Assembly: GCA_030523385.1 (NCBI GenBank)
Contig: JAUNIV010000083.1
Location: 1-9,193 of the forward strand
DNA length: 9,193 nt
From: Bacteroidales bacterium
Lineage (GTDB): Bacteria > Bacteroidota > Bacteroidia > Bacteroidales > Bacteroidaceae
Direction of reading: 5' to 3'
In this document: positions 1 to 6,090 of the stretch, piece after piece
Layout: each line of letters begins with the position of its first letter
Position numbering within the stretch: position 1 is the first letter of the stretch
Notes under the pieces: generated by a model
Databases searched by the model: none
What the model saw: the letters and a program-made list of their open reading frames with translations, nothing else
Told to the model about the DNA's origin: nothing
Translations under genes and position numbers: made by a program

Positions 1-29
1 ATATCTGAATCGTTTTTTTGTTTCTACTG

Positions 30-59
30 CAAATATAGCGATTATCTTCTTTGCCCAAA
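30..59 (-). promoter_or_regulatory. Probable leftward promoter for a gene beyond the left edge
   Basis: On the minus strand the element TATATTTG (plus 30-37) matches the Bacteroidetes -7 consensus TAnnTTTG exactly, and a TTTG (plus 56-59) lies 18 nt upstream as the -33 element; the usual spacing is 19-21. Transcription would start near position 23 and run out of the window to the left. The stretch 1-111 holds no gene. It lies between the helicase stop codon and whatever gene begins left of the window, so a promoter is expected here. I see no convincing terminator hairpin for the helicase gene in this gap. Confidence 0.5.
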
Positions 60-111
60 ACATTTCACCTCAAATCTTTGCCTGTTTACATCCATTCAAA
101 GACAGACTTTC

Positions 112-1533
112 TTACCCCTCCGTCTGCTCCTTCGGCCAATTCACCAGATAAAGTGTTTCCGTGGCGCGCGTAAAGGCGGTGTAGAGCCAGCGGAAGTAGT
201 CGGGAGTAAGCATATCGTCCGTCATATAACCCTGGTCTAAGAAGACACGCTGCCATTGTCCGCCTTGTGCCTTGTGGCAGGTCACGGCGTATGCATACTT
301 CACCTGCAAGGCGTTGTAATGCGGGTCGGCTTTCATCTTTTTCATACGCTCCCGCTTGACAGTAATATCGGCATAGTCCTCCAGTACGGAATAGAAAAGT
401 TTGTCGTTCTGGTCTTTGGGCAGAGCGGGAGTGTCTGTATGCAGGGTGTCCAACAGTATCTTTACTTCCAGCTCCATGTCGGCATAATCGGGAAAAGACA
501 GCACGACATCGGCAAACCGAAAACCGTAGGCTTCGCGTATACGGCGCACACGGCGGACAACTGCAATGTCACCGTTGGCTATGAAATCCATTTCCTTACA
601 CTGCTCGGTCCAGAAGTAGTTGTTCTTTGCCACCATCAGCAAATCGCCGCTGTTCAACTCGTCTTCCCGGTATAAGATGGTATTGCGTATTCCTTTATTA
701 TAAATATTGGCCCGCTTGTTGGAGCGGCAAATAACGATGGTTTCATCCATACCGGCATGGTCATAACAGTCGCTGATGGCCTCTATCAGTTCGTTGCCCG
801 GCACAATACGGATGTCCGGGAATCCTTTTATGCGGACAGACGGCAAATCAAAGAATGCCTCTTCGGCAATGTAGCGGCGCAGCTCCGTAGCGTTCCAAAG
901 GATGCCCGAATCGTGCAGTTGCCTCACTACATCGGTGAGTTGCGTCTCGTGAACTTCCAGTCCATATCCGCGAAGCATATCGGCCGACAATGCCGGACTC
1001 TCTTCTTCGCCTACGGGAGGCAACTGGGCAGTATCGCCTATCAGCATCAGGCGGCAATCCGTGCCTGCATACACATATTGGATGAGGTCGTCTAACAACC
1101 GACCCGTGCCGAATGTGGTTCCCGACAGGCCTTCGTTGGAAATCATGGAAGCCTCATCGACAATGAACAGGGTGTGCTGATGCAGGTTATCATCCAAAGA
1201 GAAGTTATCCATCTCGTTGGAGAAATTGCGTTGGCGGTAAATCTTTTTATGGATGGTAAAGGCAGCATGTCCGGCATGATGAGAAAACACCTTGGCGGCG
1301 CGTCCGGTAGGTGCAAGCAAGATGCACTTGCGTTGCAACTGGTCCAGTGTCTTTACCAAAGCTCCTATGAGCGAGGTCTTACCCGTTCCGGCATAGCCCT
1401 TTAAGAGGAAAACCGACTCGTTTTGGGGCGAAAATAGAAAATCTGCTAAATTTTTAACAGCTTTTTCTTGTTCTAAAGTTGGTTTATATGGAAAATTTCC
1501 CTTAATTTGCTGCACTAAATAATTTTTTATCAT
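112..1533 (-). CDS. Compact RecD/Dda-like superfamily 1 DNA helicase
   Basis: An ATP-driven DNA helicase of superfamily 1 (SF1B, RecD/Dda type), expected to act in the cytoplasm in recombination, repair or replication restart. The motifs are visible in order: Q-motif region (TLEQ, residues 19-22), Walker A GYAGTGKT (46-53), motif Ia APTGRAA (74-80), Walker B VDEASM (125-130), motif III GDTAQLPPV (166-174), motif IV-like VVRQ (202-205), motif V TCHKAQGGQW (418-427) and motif VI YTAFTRA (451-457). The last two match the UvrD_C_2 domain. At 473 residues it is shorter than E. coli RecD (about 600) and lacks the N-terminal extension of RecD2; its size is closer to phage T4 Dda. No recB- or recC-like gene is adjacent, so it is probably not a RecBCD subunit. 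The gene diverges from the rightward operon across a 97-bp gap. Its first 30 or so codons are strikingly AT-rich compared with the rest. The helicase class is secure; the exact cellular role is not. Confidence 0.88.
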   Translation of the reverse strand: MIKNYLVQQIKGNFPYKPTLEQEKAVKNLADFLFSPQNESVFLLKGYAGTGKTSLIGALVKTLDQLQRKCILLAPTGRAAKVFSHHAGHAAFTIHKKIYRQRNFSNEMDNFSLDDNLHQHTLFIVDEASMISNEGLSGTTFGTGRLLDDLIQYVYAGTDCRLMLIGDTAQLPPVGEEESPALSADMLRGYGLEVHETQLTDVVRQLHDSGILWNATELRRYIAEEAFFDLPSVRIKGFPDIRIVPGNELIEAISDCYDHAGMDETIVICRSNKRANIYNKGIRNTILYREDELNSGDLLMVAKNNYFWTEQCKEMDFIANGDIAVVRRVRRIREAYGFRFADVVLSFPDYADMELEVKILLDTLHTDTPALPKDQNDKLFYSVLEDYADITVKRERMKKMKADPHYNALQVKYAYAVTCHKAQGGQWQRVFLDQGYMTDDMLTPDYFRWLYTAFTRATETLYLVNWPKEQTEG

Positions 1534-1585
1534 AATTGCGTATTAAAAAGTTCGAGAAACAGTACGTTATTAGATTTATTTATTT

Positions 1586-1593
1586 TATTTTTG
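1586..1593 (+). promoter_or_regulatory. -7 element of the promoter for the rightward operon
   Basis: TATTTTTG matches the Bacteroidetes -7 consensus TAnnTTTG exactly. It lies 37 nt before the ATG at 1631, giving an A-rich leader of about 30 nt with no Shine-Dalgarno sequence. No TTTG occurs at the expected -33 position; the upstream stretch (1541-1585) is AT-rich. The same 97-bp gap must also hold the helicase promoter, for which I find no good match on the minus strand. Confidence 0.5.
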
Positions 1594-1630
1594 CGATGCG
1601 AATATAAACTAAAAAAAACACATATTTATC

Positions 1631-2317
1631 ATGAAAACAGTTATTAATATTGTATTGGCTGCTTGCGTTATCGGTTTGATATACGTTTGTTATGGCAGTA
1701 TCATGGGACCGATCGAGTTTGATTCAGCTAAAAAAGCTCGCGAAAAACAAGTCATCGCTCGTTTGATTGACATCCGTAAGGCTCAGTTGGAGTATCGTAA
1801 CCTGCACAACGGAGCATACACTGCGAGCTTCGACACTTTGATTGCCTTTGTTAAGACCGCAAAACTTCCTTTCGTAAAGAAAGAAGGAGTATTGAGCGAT
1901 GCTCAGTTGGAATCTGGAATGACAGAAAAGAAAGCAATGGCTCTTATCAACAAAGCCAAGAAGACTGGTAACTGGAAAGAAGTGGAAAAAGAAGGATTGA
2001 TGGATTTCAAGCGCGATACATTGTGGGTAGCCGTGATGGATACTATCTACGGACCGGGCTTCAATCCTGATTCTATGAGATATGTACCTTTCGGCAATGG
2101 TGCACAATTTGAGATGGAAACTCGTAACGATACAACCAAGTCGGGTGCTCCGTTGCACTTGTTCCAGGCTCAGACTCCGTATGAAACTTACTTGAGCGGA
2201 CTGAACACACAGGAATTGGCTAACCTGAAAGACCTTCAGACTAAGTTGGGTAAATACTGCGGTTTGAGAGTAGGTGACATCGAACAGCCTAACAATAACG
2301 CAGGTAACTGGGAATAA
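1631..2317 (+). CDS. Membrane-anchored protein of unknown function with pilin-like outline
   Basis: I do not recognise a named family. The 228-residue protein begins with a short basic N-terminus and one hydrophobic segment (about residues 4-21), then a charged, probably helical stretch (31-58) leading into NGAYTASFDTLIAF (60-73). This order (N-terminal membrane helix, amphipathic extension, then a Tyr-rich 'NGxY' turn and a small globular domain) resembles type IV pilins and type II pseudopilins such as GspG. The prepilin peptidase signature (Gly before a hydrophobic stretch with Glu at +5) is absent, so it is probably an uncleaved signal-anchor protein with its C-terminal domain outside the cytoplasm. 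Fifteen of its 21 leucine codons are TTG. With the exact -7 element, the A-rich leader and a terminator-like hairpin just after the gene, this suggests strong expression. It is the first gene of an operon, ending 2 nt before the DUF3822 gene. The coding call is firm; the pilin comparison is inference. Confidence 0.85.
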   Translation: MKTVINIVLAACVIGLIYVCYGSIMGPIEFDSAKKAREKQVIARLIDIRKAQLEYRNLHNGAYTASFDTLIAFVKTAKLPFVKKEGVLSDAQLESGMTEKKAMALINKAKKTGNWKEVEKEGLMDFKRDTLWVAVMDTIYGPGFNPDSMRYVPFGNGAQFEMETRNDTTKSGAPLHLFQAQTPYETYLSGLNTQELANLKDLQTKLGKYCGLRVGDIEQPNNNAGNWE

Positions 2318-2319
2318 GA

Positions 2320-3138
2320 ATGACAGAACGTATCGATTTTACCAAATCGGAACAATACACATTATCCATCCGCCTCAGTGCGGATGGATTTTCTTTTTCT
2401 ATCTACAACCCTCTCGCAGACGATGACTTCTGCTTTGAGTCATATCCGGTGGACGCTTCGCGGTCTTTGACGGCCAACCTGAAAGAGATGTTGGCAAGGA
2501 CAGACGCTTTGAACCATCCCTACAAACGTGTCAATGTCCTTTATGACACGTCGCGTTTCACTTCCGTGCCTTTCGATGTGTTTGAAGACGAGCAGATGGA
2601 CGGACTCTTTTATCACAACTTCCGGCAGGTTACGAACGAAATAGTTCTCTGCAACATATTGGGCAAAAGCAATACGGTGATTCTTTTCGGGATGGATAAG
2701 CATGTGCATCAGTTGGTGTTGGAACACTTCCCTAAAGCACGTTTCTTTTCCACCGTCAGTCCGCTTACGGAATATTTTGCCCGCAAGAGCCGGTTGGGAA
2801 ACACCCGTAAGCTATATGCACATATACGCAAGCAGTTGATGGAAGTCTGTTGCTACGACCGTGGCAAATTGTTGCTCCTGAATTCTTTTTCCTGCAAGCA
2901 GGCAAGCGACTGCGTGTATTACCTATTATATATATGGGAGCAACTGGAGTATAACAGAGAGAAAGATGAATTGCATCTTGCAGGAGAATGGGCTACTAAA
3001 GAGGGGTTGCCCGAAGAACTTCGTAAATATCTTCGCCAGGTGTTCATTGTCTATCCGAAAGCCGAGTTCAACCGTTCGGGAATCAGTAAGATAGAAGAAA
3101 TGCCTTTCGATATGCAAACTTTATTATTATGCGAGTAA
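2320..3138 (+). CDS. DUF3822 family protein, probable actin-like fold
   Basis: A 272-residue soluble protein that I assign to DUF3822, a Bacteroidetes family of unknown function. From memory, a structural-genomics structure of a Bacteroides member was described as actin-like ATPase fold. The sequence fits a two-lobed protein. Lobe 1 starts with alternating beta strands YTLSIRLSADGFSFSIYN (13-30). Lobe 2 starts near residue 165 with KLYAHIRKQLMEVCCYDRGK (164-183), where strands and a helix repeat the pattern. The same two-lobe fold is found in PilM and the cytoplasmic domain of GspL, which bind pilus or secretion inner-membrane partners. The first strand lacks the Asp of the actin-family phosphate-1 loop (Arg18 and Ala21-Asp22-Gly23 are there instead), so nucleotide hydrolysis is doubtful. 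No signal peptide or membrane helix is seen. The gene starts 2 nt after the upstream stop, and its last 10 nt overlap rsmD, suggesting translational coupling. A terminator-like hairpin lies in codons 15-24. Confidence 0.85.
   Translation: MTERIDFTKSEQYTLSIRLSADGFSFSIYNPLADDDFCFESYPVDASRSLTANLKEMLARTDALNHPYKRVNVLYDTSRFTSVPFDVFEDEQMDGLFYHNFRQVTNEIVLCNILGKSNTVILFGMDKHVHQLVLEHFPKARFFSTVSPLTEYFARKSRLGNTRKLYAHIRKQLMEVCCYDRGKLLLLNSFSCKQASDCVYYLLYIWEQLEYNREKDELHLAGEWATKEGLPEELRKYLRQVFIVYPKAEFNRSGISKIEEMPFDMQTLLLCE
2364..2400 (+). terminator. Intrinsic terminator or attenuator inside the start of the DUF3822 gene
   Basis: A perfect 10-bp inverted repeat, ATCCATCCGC (2364-2373) and GCGGATGGAT (2380-2389), encloses the 6-nt loop CTCAGT and is followed directly by the T-rich tract TTTCTTTTTCT (2390-2400). 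This is the layout of a rho-independent terminator reading rightward. It begins 46 nt after the stop codon of the first operon gene, where a 3' terminator would normally sit, yet it lies within codons 15-27 of the next gene. Partial read-through would set expression of DUF3822 and rsmD below that of the first gene. Translation of the DUF3822 start could also disrupt it. The structure is seen directly; termination is inferred. Confidence 0.65.
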
Positions 3139-3689
3139 TCAGTGGAATATACAAACGGCGCAGGTTTGATGTGCCTCATTCTTTCAAGGCACGTCCTACT
3201 ACGGACTTTGCCAAGGAAAACCTGTTCAATGTGTTAAGCAATAACTATTTCGACTTTGAGGACGGAGTGACAGCACTCGATCTCTTTGCCGGAACGGGAA
3301 GCATCAGCATAGAGTTGGTGTCGCGTGGTTGTGACCGGGTCATTTCGGTAGAGAAAGACCCACAGCACCTTGCATTCATATCGCAGGTGATGCGCGAAGT
3401 AAAGACGGACAAGTGTTTTCCGGTTCGCGCCGATGTGTTCAGGTTCATAGACAAGTGTAGCGAACAGTTCGACTTTATCTTTGCCGACCCTCCGTATGCG
3501 CTCGAAGGACTGGAAAGCATTCCGACCCGCATTTTTGAACGCGGTCTGCTGAAAGAAGACGGCCTGCTGGTATTGGAACACGGAAAGGACAATCATTTTG
3601 AGGACGACCCTCATTTCATCGAGCATCGCTCATACGGCAGTGTGAACTTCTCGTTCTTCAAAGCAACGGTGCAAGCAGCCGAACAATAG
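3129..3689 (+). CDS. rsmD: 16S rRNA (guanine(966)-N(2))-methyltransferase RsmD
   Basis: Methylates N2 of a guanine in helix 31 of 16S rRNA (G966 in E. coli numbering) using S-adenosylmethionine, acting on assembled or nearly assembled 30S particles. The 186-residue length is typical of RsmD. Visible are the N-terminal substrate-side motif RPTTDFAKENLFNVL (22-36), the SAM-binding motif DLFAGTGSISIE (51-62), an acidic residue after the second strand (VEKD, 74-77), and the catalytic DPPY motif (120-123) that marks amino-N2/N6 methyltransferases. The start ATG lies inside the last codons of the DUF3822 gene (10-nt overlap), so translation is probably coupled. The 3' end overlaps the convergent cardiolipin synthase gene by 32 bp, leaving no room for a dedicated intergenic terminator. 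Family assignment is strong. Confidence 0.95.
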   Translation: MRVISGIYKRRRFDVPHSFKARPTTDFAKENLFNVLSNNYFDFEDGVTALDLFAGTGSISIELVSRGCDRVISVEKDPQHLAFISQVMREVKTDKCFPVRADVFRFIDKCSEQFDFIFADPPYALEGLESIPTRIFERGLLKEDGLLVLEHGKDNHFEDDPHFIEHRSYGSVNFSFFKATVQAAEQ

Positions 3690-5094
3690 ACTCTTCTACC
3701 TTTTGATACCAGGGGCGCTTTGTCCACTCCTTTCTTTGCAGCAGGATGGAGTCCTTCTGGTCTTGCAGGAAGATTTCTTTGATCTTTTGCGCCGAAGCCG
3801 AGTCATACATGAAAGCATTGATTTCAAAATTGTGTTCGAAGCTGCGGAAGTCCATATTCGTGGAGCCTATGGTGGAAAGCGTATCGTCACTTACCATGAG
3901 CTTGGAATGCAGGAAGCCTTTATTATAAAGGTAAATCTTTACTCCGGCCCTCATCATGTCATCCAAATAAGACATGGAGCCTAAATGGGTGATTCGGGCA
4001 TCGGCACGCATCGGAATCATGATCCGCACATCGACACCTGCCAATGCTGCTGTCTTGAGCGAAAGCAAGATAGGGTCAGTGGGAAGCAGGTAGGGTGTCT
4101 GTATGTAGAAATACTTGCGGGAGCTGCTGATGGCTATCAGCAGTCCTTGCATGATGTCGTGCCATTCTCCCACAGGATTGGAGGTGACAATCTGTATCAA
4201 CGCGTTTCCACAGGTTTCTATTTCGGGATAATAACGCGCAGAGGTTATCAGCGTGCGGTCCACTACATACCAGTCAGTAAGGAAAGCGGTCTGCAATCCA
4301 TAAACAGCCTTACCCTCTATGCGGATATGTGCGTCCCTCCATATTCCCCACGGCACTCCCTTGATATAACGGCGGGCTATGTTCATGCCTCCGGTAAAAG
4401 CCACACGACCGTCTATCACGGCTATCTTACGATGGTTGCGGTAATTCACCTTGCTGGTAAAGAGCGGGAAGAATACTTTCAGGAAGCTGCGGACTTCGAT
4501 GCCTGCTCCGCGCATTTCGTCATAGAACGTATGGGGCACGTGCCAACATCCCACATCGTCGTATAGCAAACGGACTTCCACTCCTTGACGGGCTTTGTCT
4601 ATCAGCAAATCGCGCAGCAACCTTCCTGCCGAATCGTCCTCAAAGATATAGAATTGCAGGTGGATATGATGTTTGGCCTTTCCGATCTCTTTAATCAATG
4701 CCTGCAACATGGACAGACCGTCTGAATAAGTCTCAATGGCATTCCCGTCGAATGGCAGCGCATGGCTCACCTGCCTGAAGAAATGCATCAACTGATATTG
4801 TTCTTCGGGGCAGCTGAATGCCGCTTGTGCCTGATATTCTGCCATCGGATGTTTGGTCAGACGGGTTACTCCTTTCCGGCTGATCAGCTTTTCCTTGCGG
4901 GTGCTTCTGCCAAAGAAGAAATAGAACACCAATCCTATCACCGGCAGAAAAGCCAACACCAATATCCACGCCATCGTCTTCACAGGCTGGCGGTTGTCAA
5001 GAACCACAATGGCAATGGTGCCTATGATCATGACGAAATAAAGCACATGGAATGTGGTGGCAAATATGTCATTGAAGATGCTTAACTCTATCAT
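3658..5094 (-). CDS. cls: Cardiolipin synthase (two-HKD phospholipase D family)
   Basis: Condenses phosphatidylglycerol with a second phospholipid (phosphatidylglycerol in the ClsA reaction) to form cardiolipin at the inner membrane. The 478-residue length and layout match the ClsA type. Two N-terminal membrane helices (about 15-32 and 41-61, ending FFFGR) form the PLDc_N domain. Two catalytic HKD motifs follow: His221-Lys223-Asp228 in NHRKIAVIDG, followed by the downstream GGMN, and His396-Lys398-Asp403 in LHSKLMVSDD, followed by GSTNMD. Both catalytic triads are complete, so the enzyme should be active. The gene lies 69 bp after glsA in the same direction and appears to have its own promoter in that gap. 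Its last 32 bp overlap rsmD on the opposite strand. No Shine-Dalgarno sequence precedes the ATG, as usual in this phylum. Confidence 0.95.
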   Translation of the reverse strand: MIELSIFNDIFATTFHVLYFVMIIGTIAIVVLDNRQPVKTMAWILVLAFLPVIGLVFYFFFGRSTRKEKLISRKGVTRLTKHPMAEYQAQAAFSCPEEQYQLMHFFRQVSHALPFDGNAIETYSDGLSMLQALIKEIGKAKHHIHLQFYIFEDDSAGRLLRDLLIDKARQGVEVRLLYDDVGCWHVPHTFYDEMRGAGIEVRSFLKVFFPLFTSKVNYRNHRKIAVIDGRVAFTGGMNIARRYIKGVPWGIWRDAHIRIEGKAVYGLQTAFLTDWYVVDRTLITSARYYPEIETCGNALIQIVTSNPVGEWHDIMQGLLIAISSSRKYFYIQTPYLLPTDPILLSLKTAALAGVDVRIMIPMRADARITHLGSMSYLDDMMRAGVKIYLYNKGFLHSKLMVSDDTLSTIGSTNMDFRSFEHNFEINAFMYDSASAQKIKEIFLQDQKDSILLQRKEWTKRPWYQKVEESIVRLLAPLL

Positions 5095-5124
5095 AACCGA
5101 TTACAATGAACAGTGAACCGATGG

Positions 5125-5154
5125 CAAACTTACAAAAAAAGTGTGTGTATCAAA
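5125..5154 (-). promoter_or_regulatory. Probable promoter of the cardiolipin synthase gene
   Basis: On the minus strand TAAGTTTG (plus 5125-5132) matches the Bacteroidetes -7 consensus exactly. A TTTG (plus 5151-5154), at the end of a seven-T run, lies 18 nt upstream as the -33 element, one less than the usual 19-21. It leaves 30 nt between the -7 element and the cls start codon. The element is in the only non-coding stretch between glsA and cls, so it would let cls be expressed independently of the purE-ispG-glsA genes. No hairpin terminator for glsA is evident in the gap. Confidence 0.55.
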
Positions 5155-5163
5155 AAAACATAT

Positions 5164-6078
5164 TCAGAAAATAGACTCCTGTGTTTCGGTAGTCAACAAT
5201 TCCAAAGCCTTGATACCCATTACGGAATTTCCTTTTGCATTCAGGCGCGGGCTCCATACGGCCACTGCGTAACGCTTCGGATAAATGGCAGCGATACCAC
5301 CGCCCACACCGCTCTTGCCCGGCAGCCCCACCAAATATGAGAACTCTCCGGCTTCATCATAGAACCCACAAGTCTGCATGATGGCATTGATACGCTTCAC
5401 CTGCGAGGCTGTGAGCCGGATGCCATCGAAATCAAAGGGTTTCTGATGATTGGCAAAAGGCAGGAAGGCACGCGCCAGGTCGCAGCAGGTCATTTCCACC
5501 GAACACATCAGGAAATAAAAGTGAAGTACGCGCTCTATCTCTCCTTCTATGTTGTGATGATATTTCAGCAGATTGGCGATGGCCGCATTCAGGTAGCCAC
5601 AAGCCTGTTCGGACGAGGCCACTTCGGGGTTATAGTCTATCCGGTTATTGCCGGCCAGTGCACGGACAAAGCGCAGGAAGTCATCTTCCGGATGTTTCAG
5701 ATGCTTCAGCAACACATCGGCCAGCACAATGGCTCCGGCATTGATAAACGGATTACGCGGAATGCCCTTCTCCACTTCCAACTGAATAAGCGAATTGAAA
5801 GCCGTCCCCGACGGTTCCTTACTGACCCGTCTCCACAGTTCGTCTCCCTCAAAGCTGAGGCAGGCAGCTAAAGAGAATACTTTCGATATACTCTGTATGG
5901 AGAACGGAACAAAGGCATCCCCTTCCGGGAATGTCCGTCCTTGAATGGTGTGGATACACATTCCGAACTGTTCGGGATTGACCCGTGCCAGCGCAGGAAT
6001 ATAGTCGGCCTGCTTTCCCTCCTGTGCGTATGGAAGGATAGCCTGATGGATGTCTTTCAATATTTGCTGATAATTCAT
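5164..6078 (-). CDS. glsA: Glutaminase A (beta-lactamase-fold type)
   Basis: Hydrolyses L-glutamine to L-glutamate and ammonia in the cytoplasm. The 304-residue length matches E. coli YbaS and YneH (about 310). Family features are visible in order: the nucleophile and base in an SxxK motif, Ser63-Ile-Ser-Lys66; the substrate-site stretch NPFINAGAI (109-117) with Asn113; the SSEQACGYLN region (155-164) with Glu157 and Asn164; a conserved Tyr (188 or 240) of the active site; and the glycine-rich lid KSGVGGG (255-261). No signal peptide is present. The gene starts 12 nt after the ispG stop codon and is probably co-transcribed with it. In gut Bacteroides, glutaminase genes are often reported beside glutamate decarboxylase and a glutamate/GABA antiporter for acid resistance; neither is seen here. 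Its product could supply glutamate and ammonia for general nitrogen metabolism or raise internal pH. Confidence 0.95.
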   Translation of the reverse strand: MNYQQILKDIHQAILPYAQEGKQADYIPALARVNPEQFGMCIHTIQGRTFPEGDAFVPFSIQSISKVFSLAACLSFEGDELWRRVSKEPSGTAFNSLIQLEVEKGIPRNPFINAGAIVLADVLLKHLKHPEDDFLRFVRALAGNNRIDYNPEVASSEQACGYLNAAIANLLKYHHNIEGEIERVLHFYFLMCSVEMTCCDLARAFLPFANHQKPFDFDGIRLTASQVKRINAIMQTCGFYDEAGEFSYLVGLPGKSGVGGGIAAIYPKRYAVAVWSPRLNAKGNSVMGIKALELLTTETQESIF

Positions 6079-6090
6079 AGTTTGTTTGGT

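Noticed and set aside
2526..2551. Perfect 8-bp inverted repeat ACGTGTCA ... TGACACGT with a 10-nt loop inside the DUF3822 gene
   Set aside because: Perfect 8-bp repeats with loops this size are expected a few times by chance in 9 kb, and no T-tract or regulatory context accompanies it.
2891..2903. CCTGC-AA-GCAGG palindrome in the DUF3822 gene
   Set aside because: The loop is too small for the full stem and the repeat is short; consistent with chance in coding sequence.
3985..4566. Plus-strand open frame of 193 codons antisense to cls
   Set aside because: cls is intact with both HKD motifs in the opposite strand; the antisense frame shows no domain and no promoter.
5133..5158. Direct repeat of two CAAAAAAA tracts before cls as a possible operator
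   Set aside because: Simple A/T tracts are common in Bacteroides promoters; one serves as the likely -33 element and there is no further symmetry.
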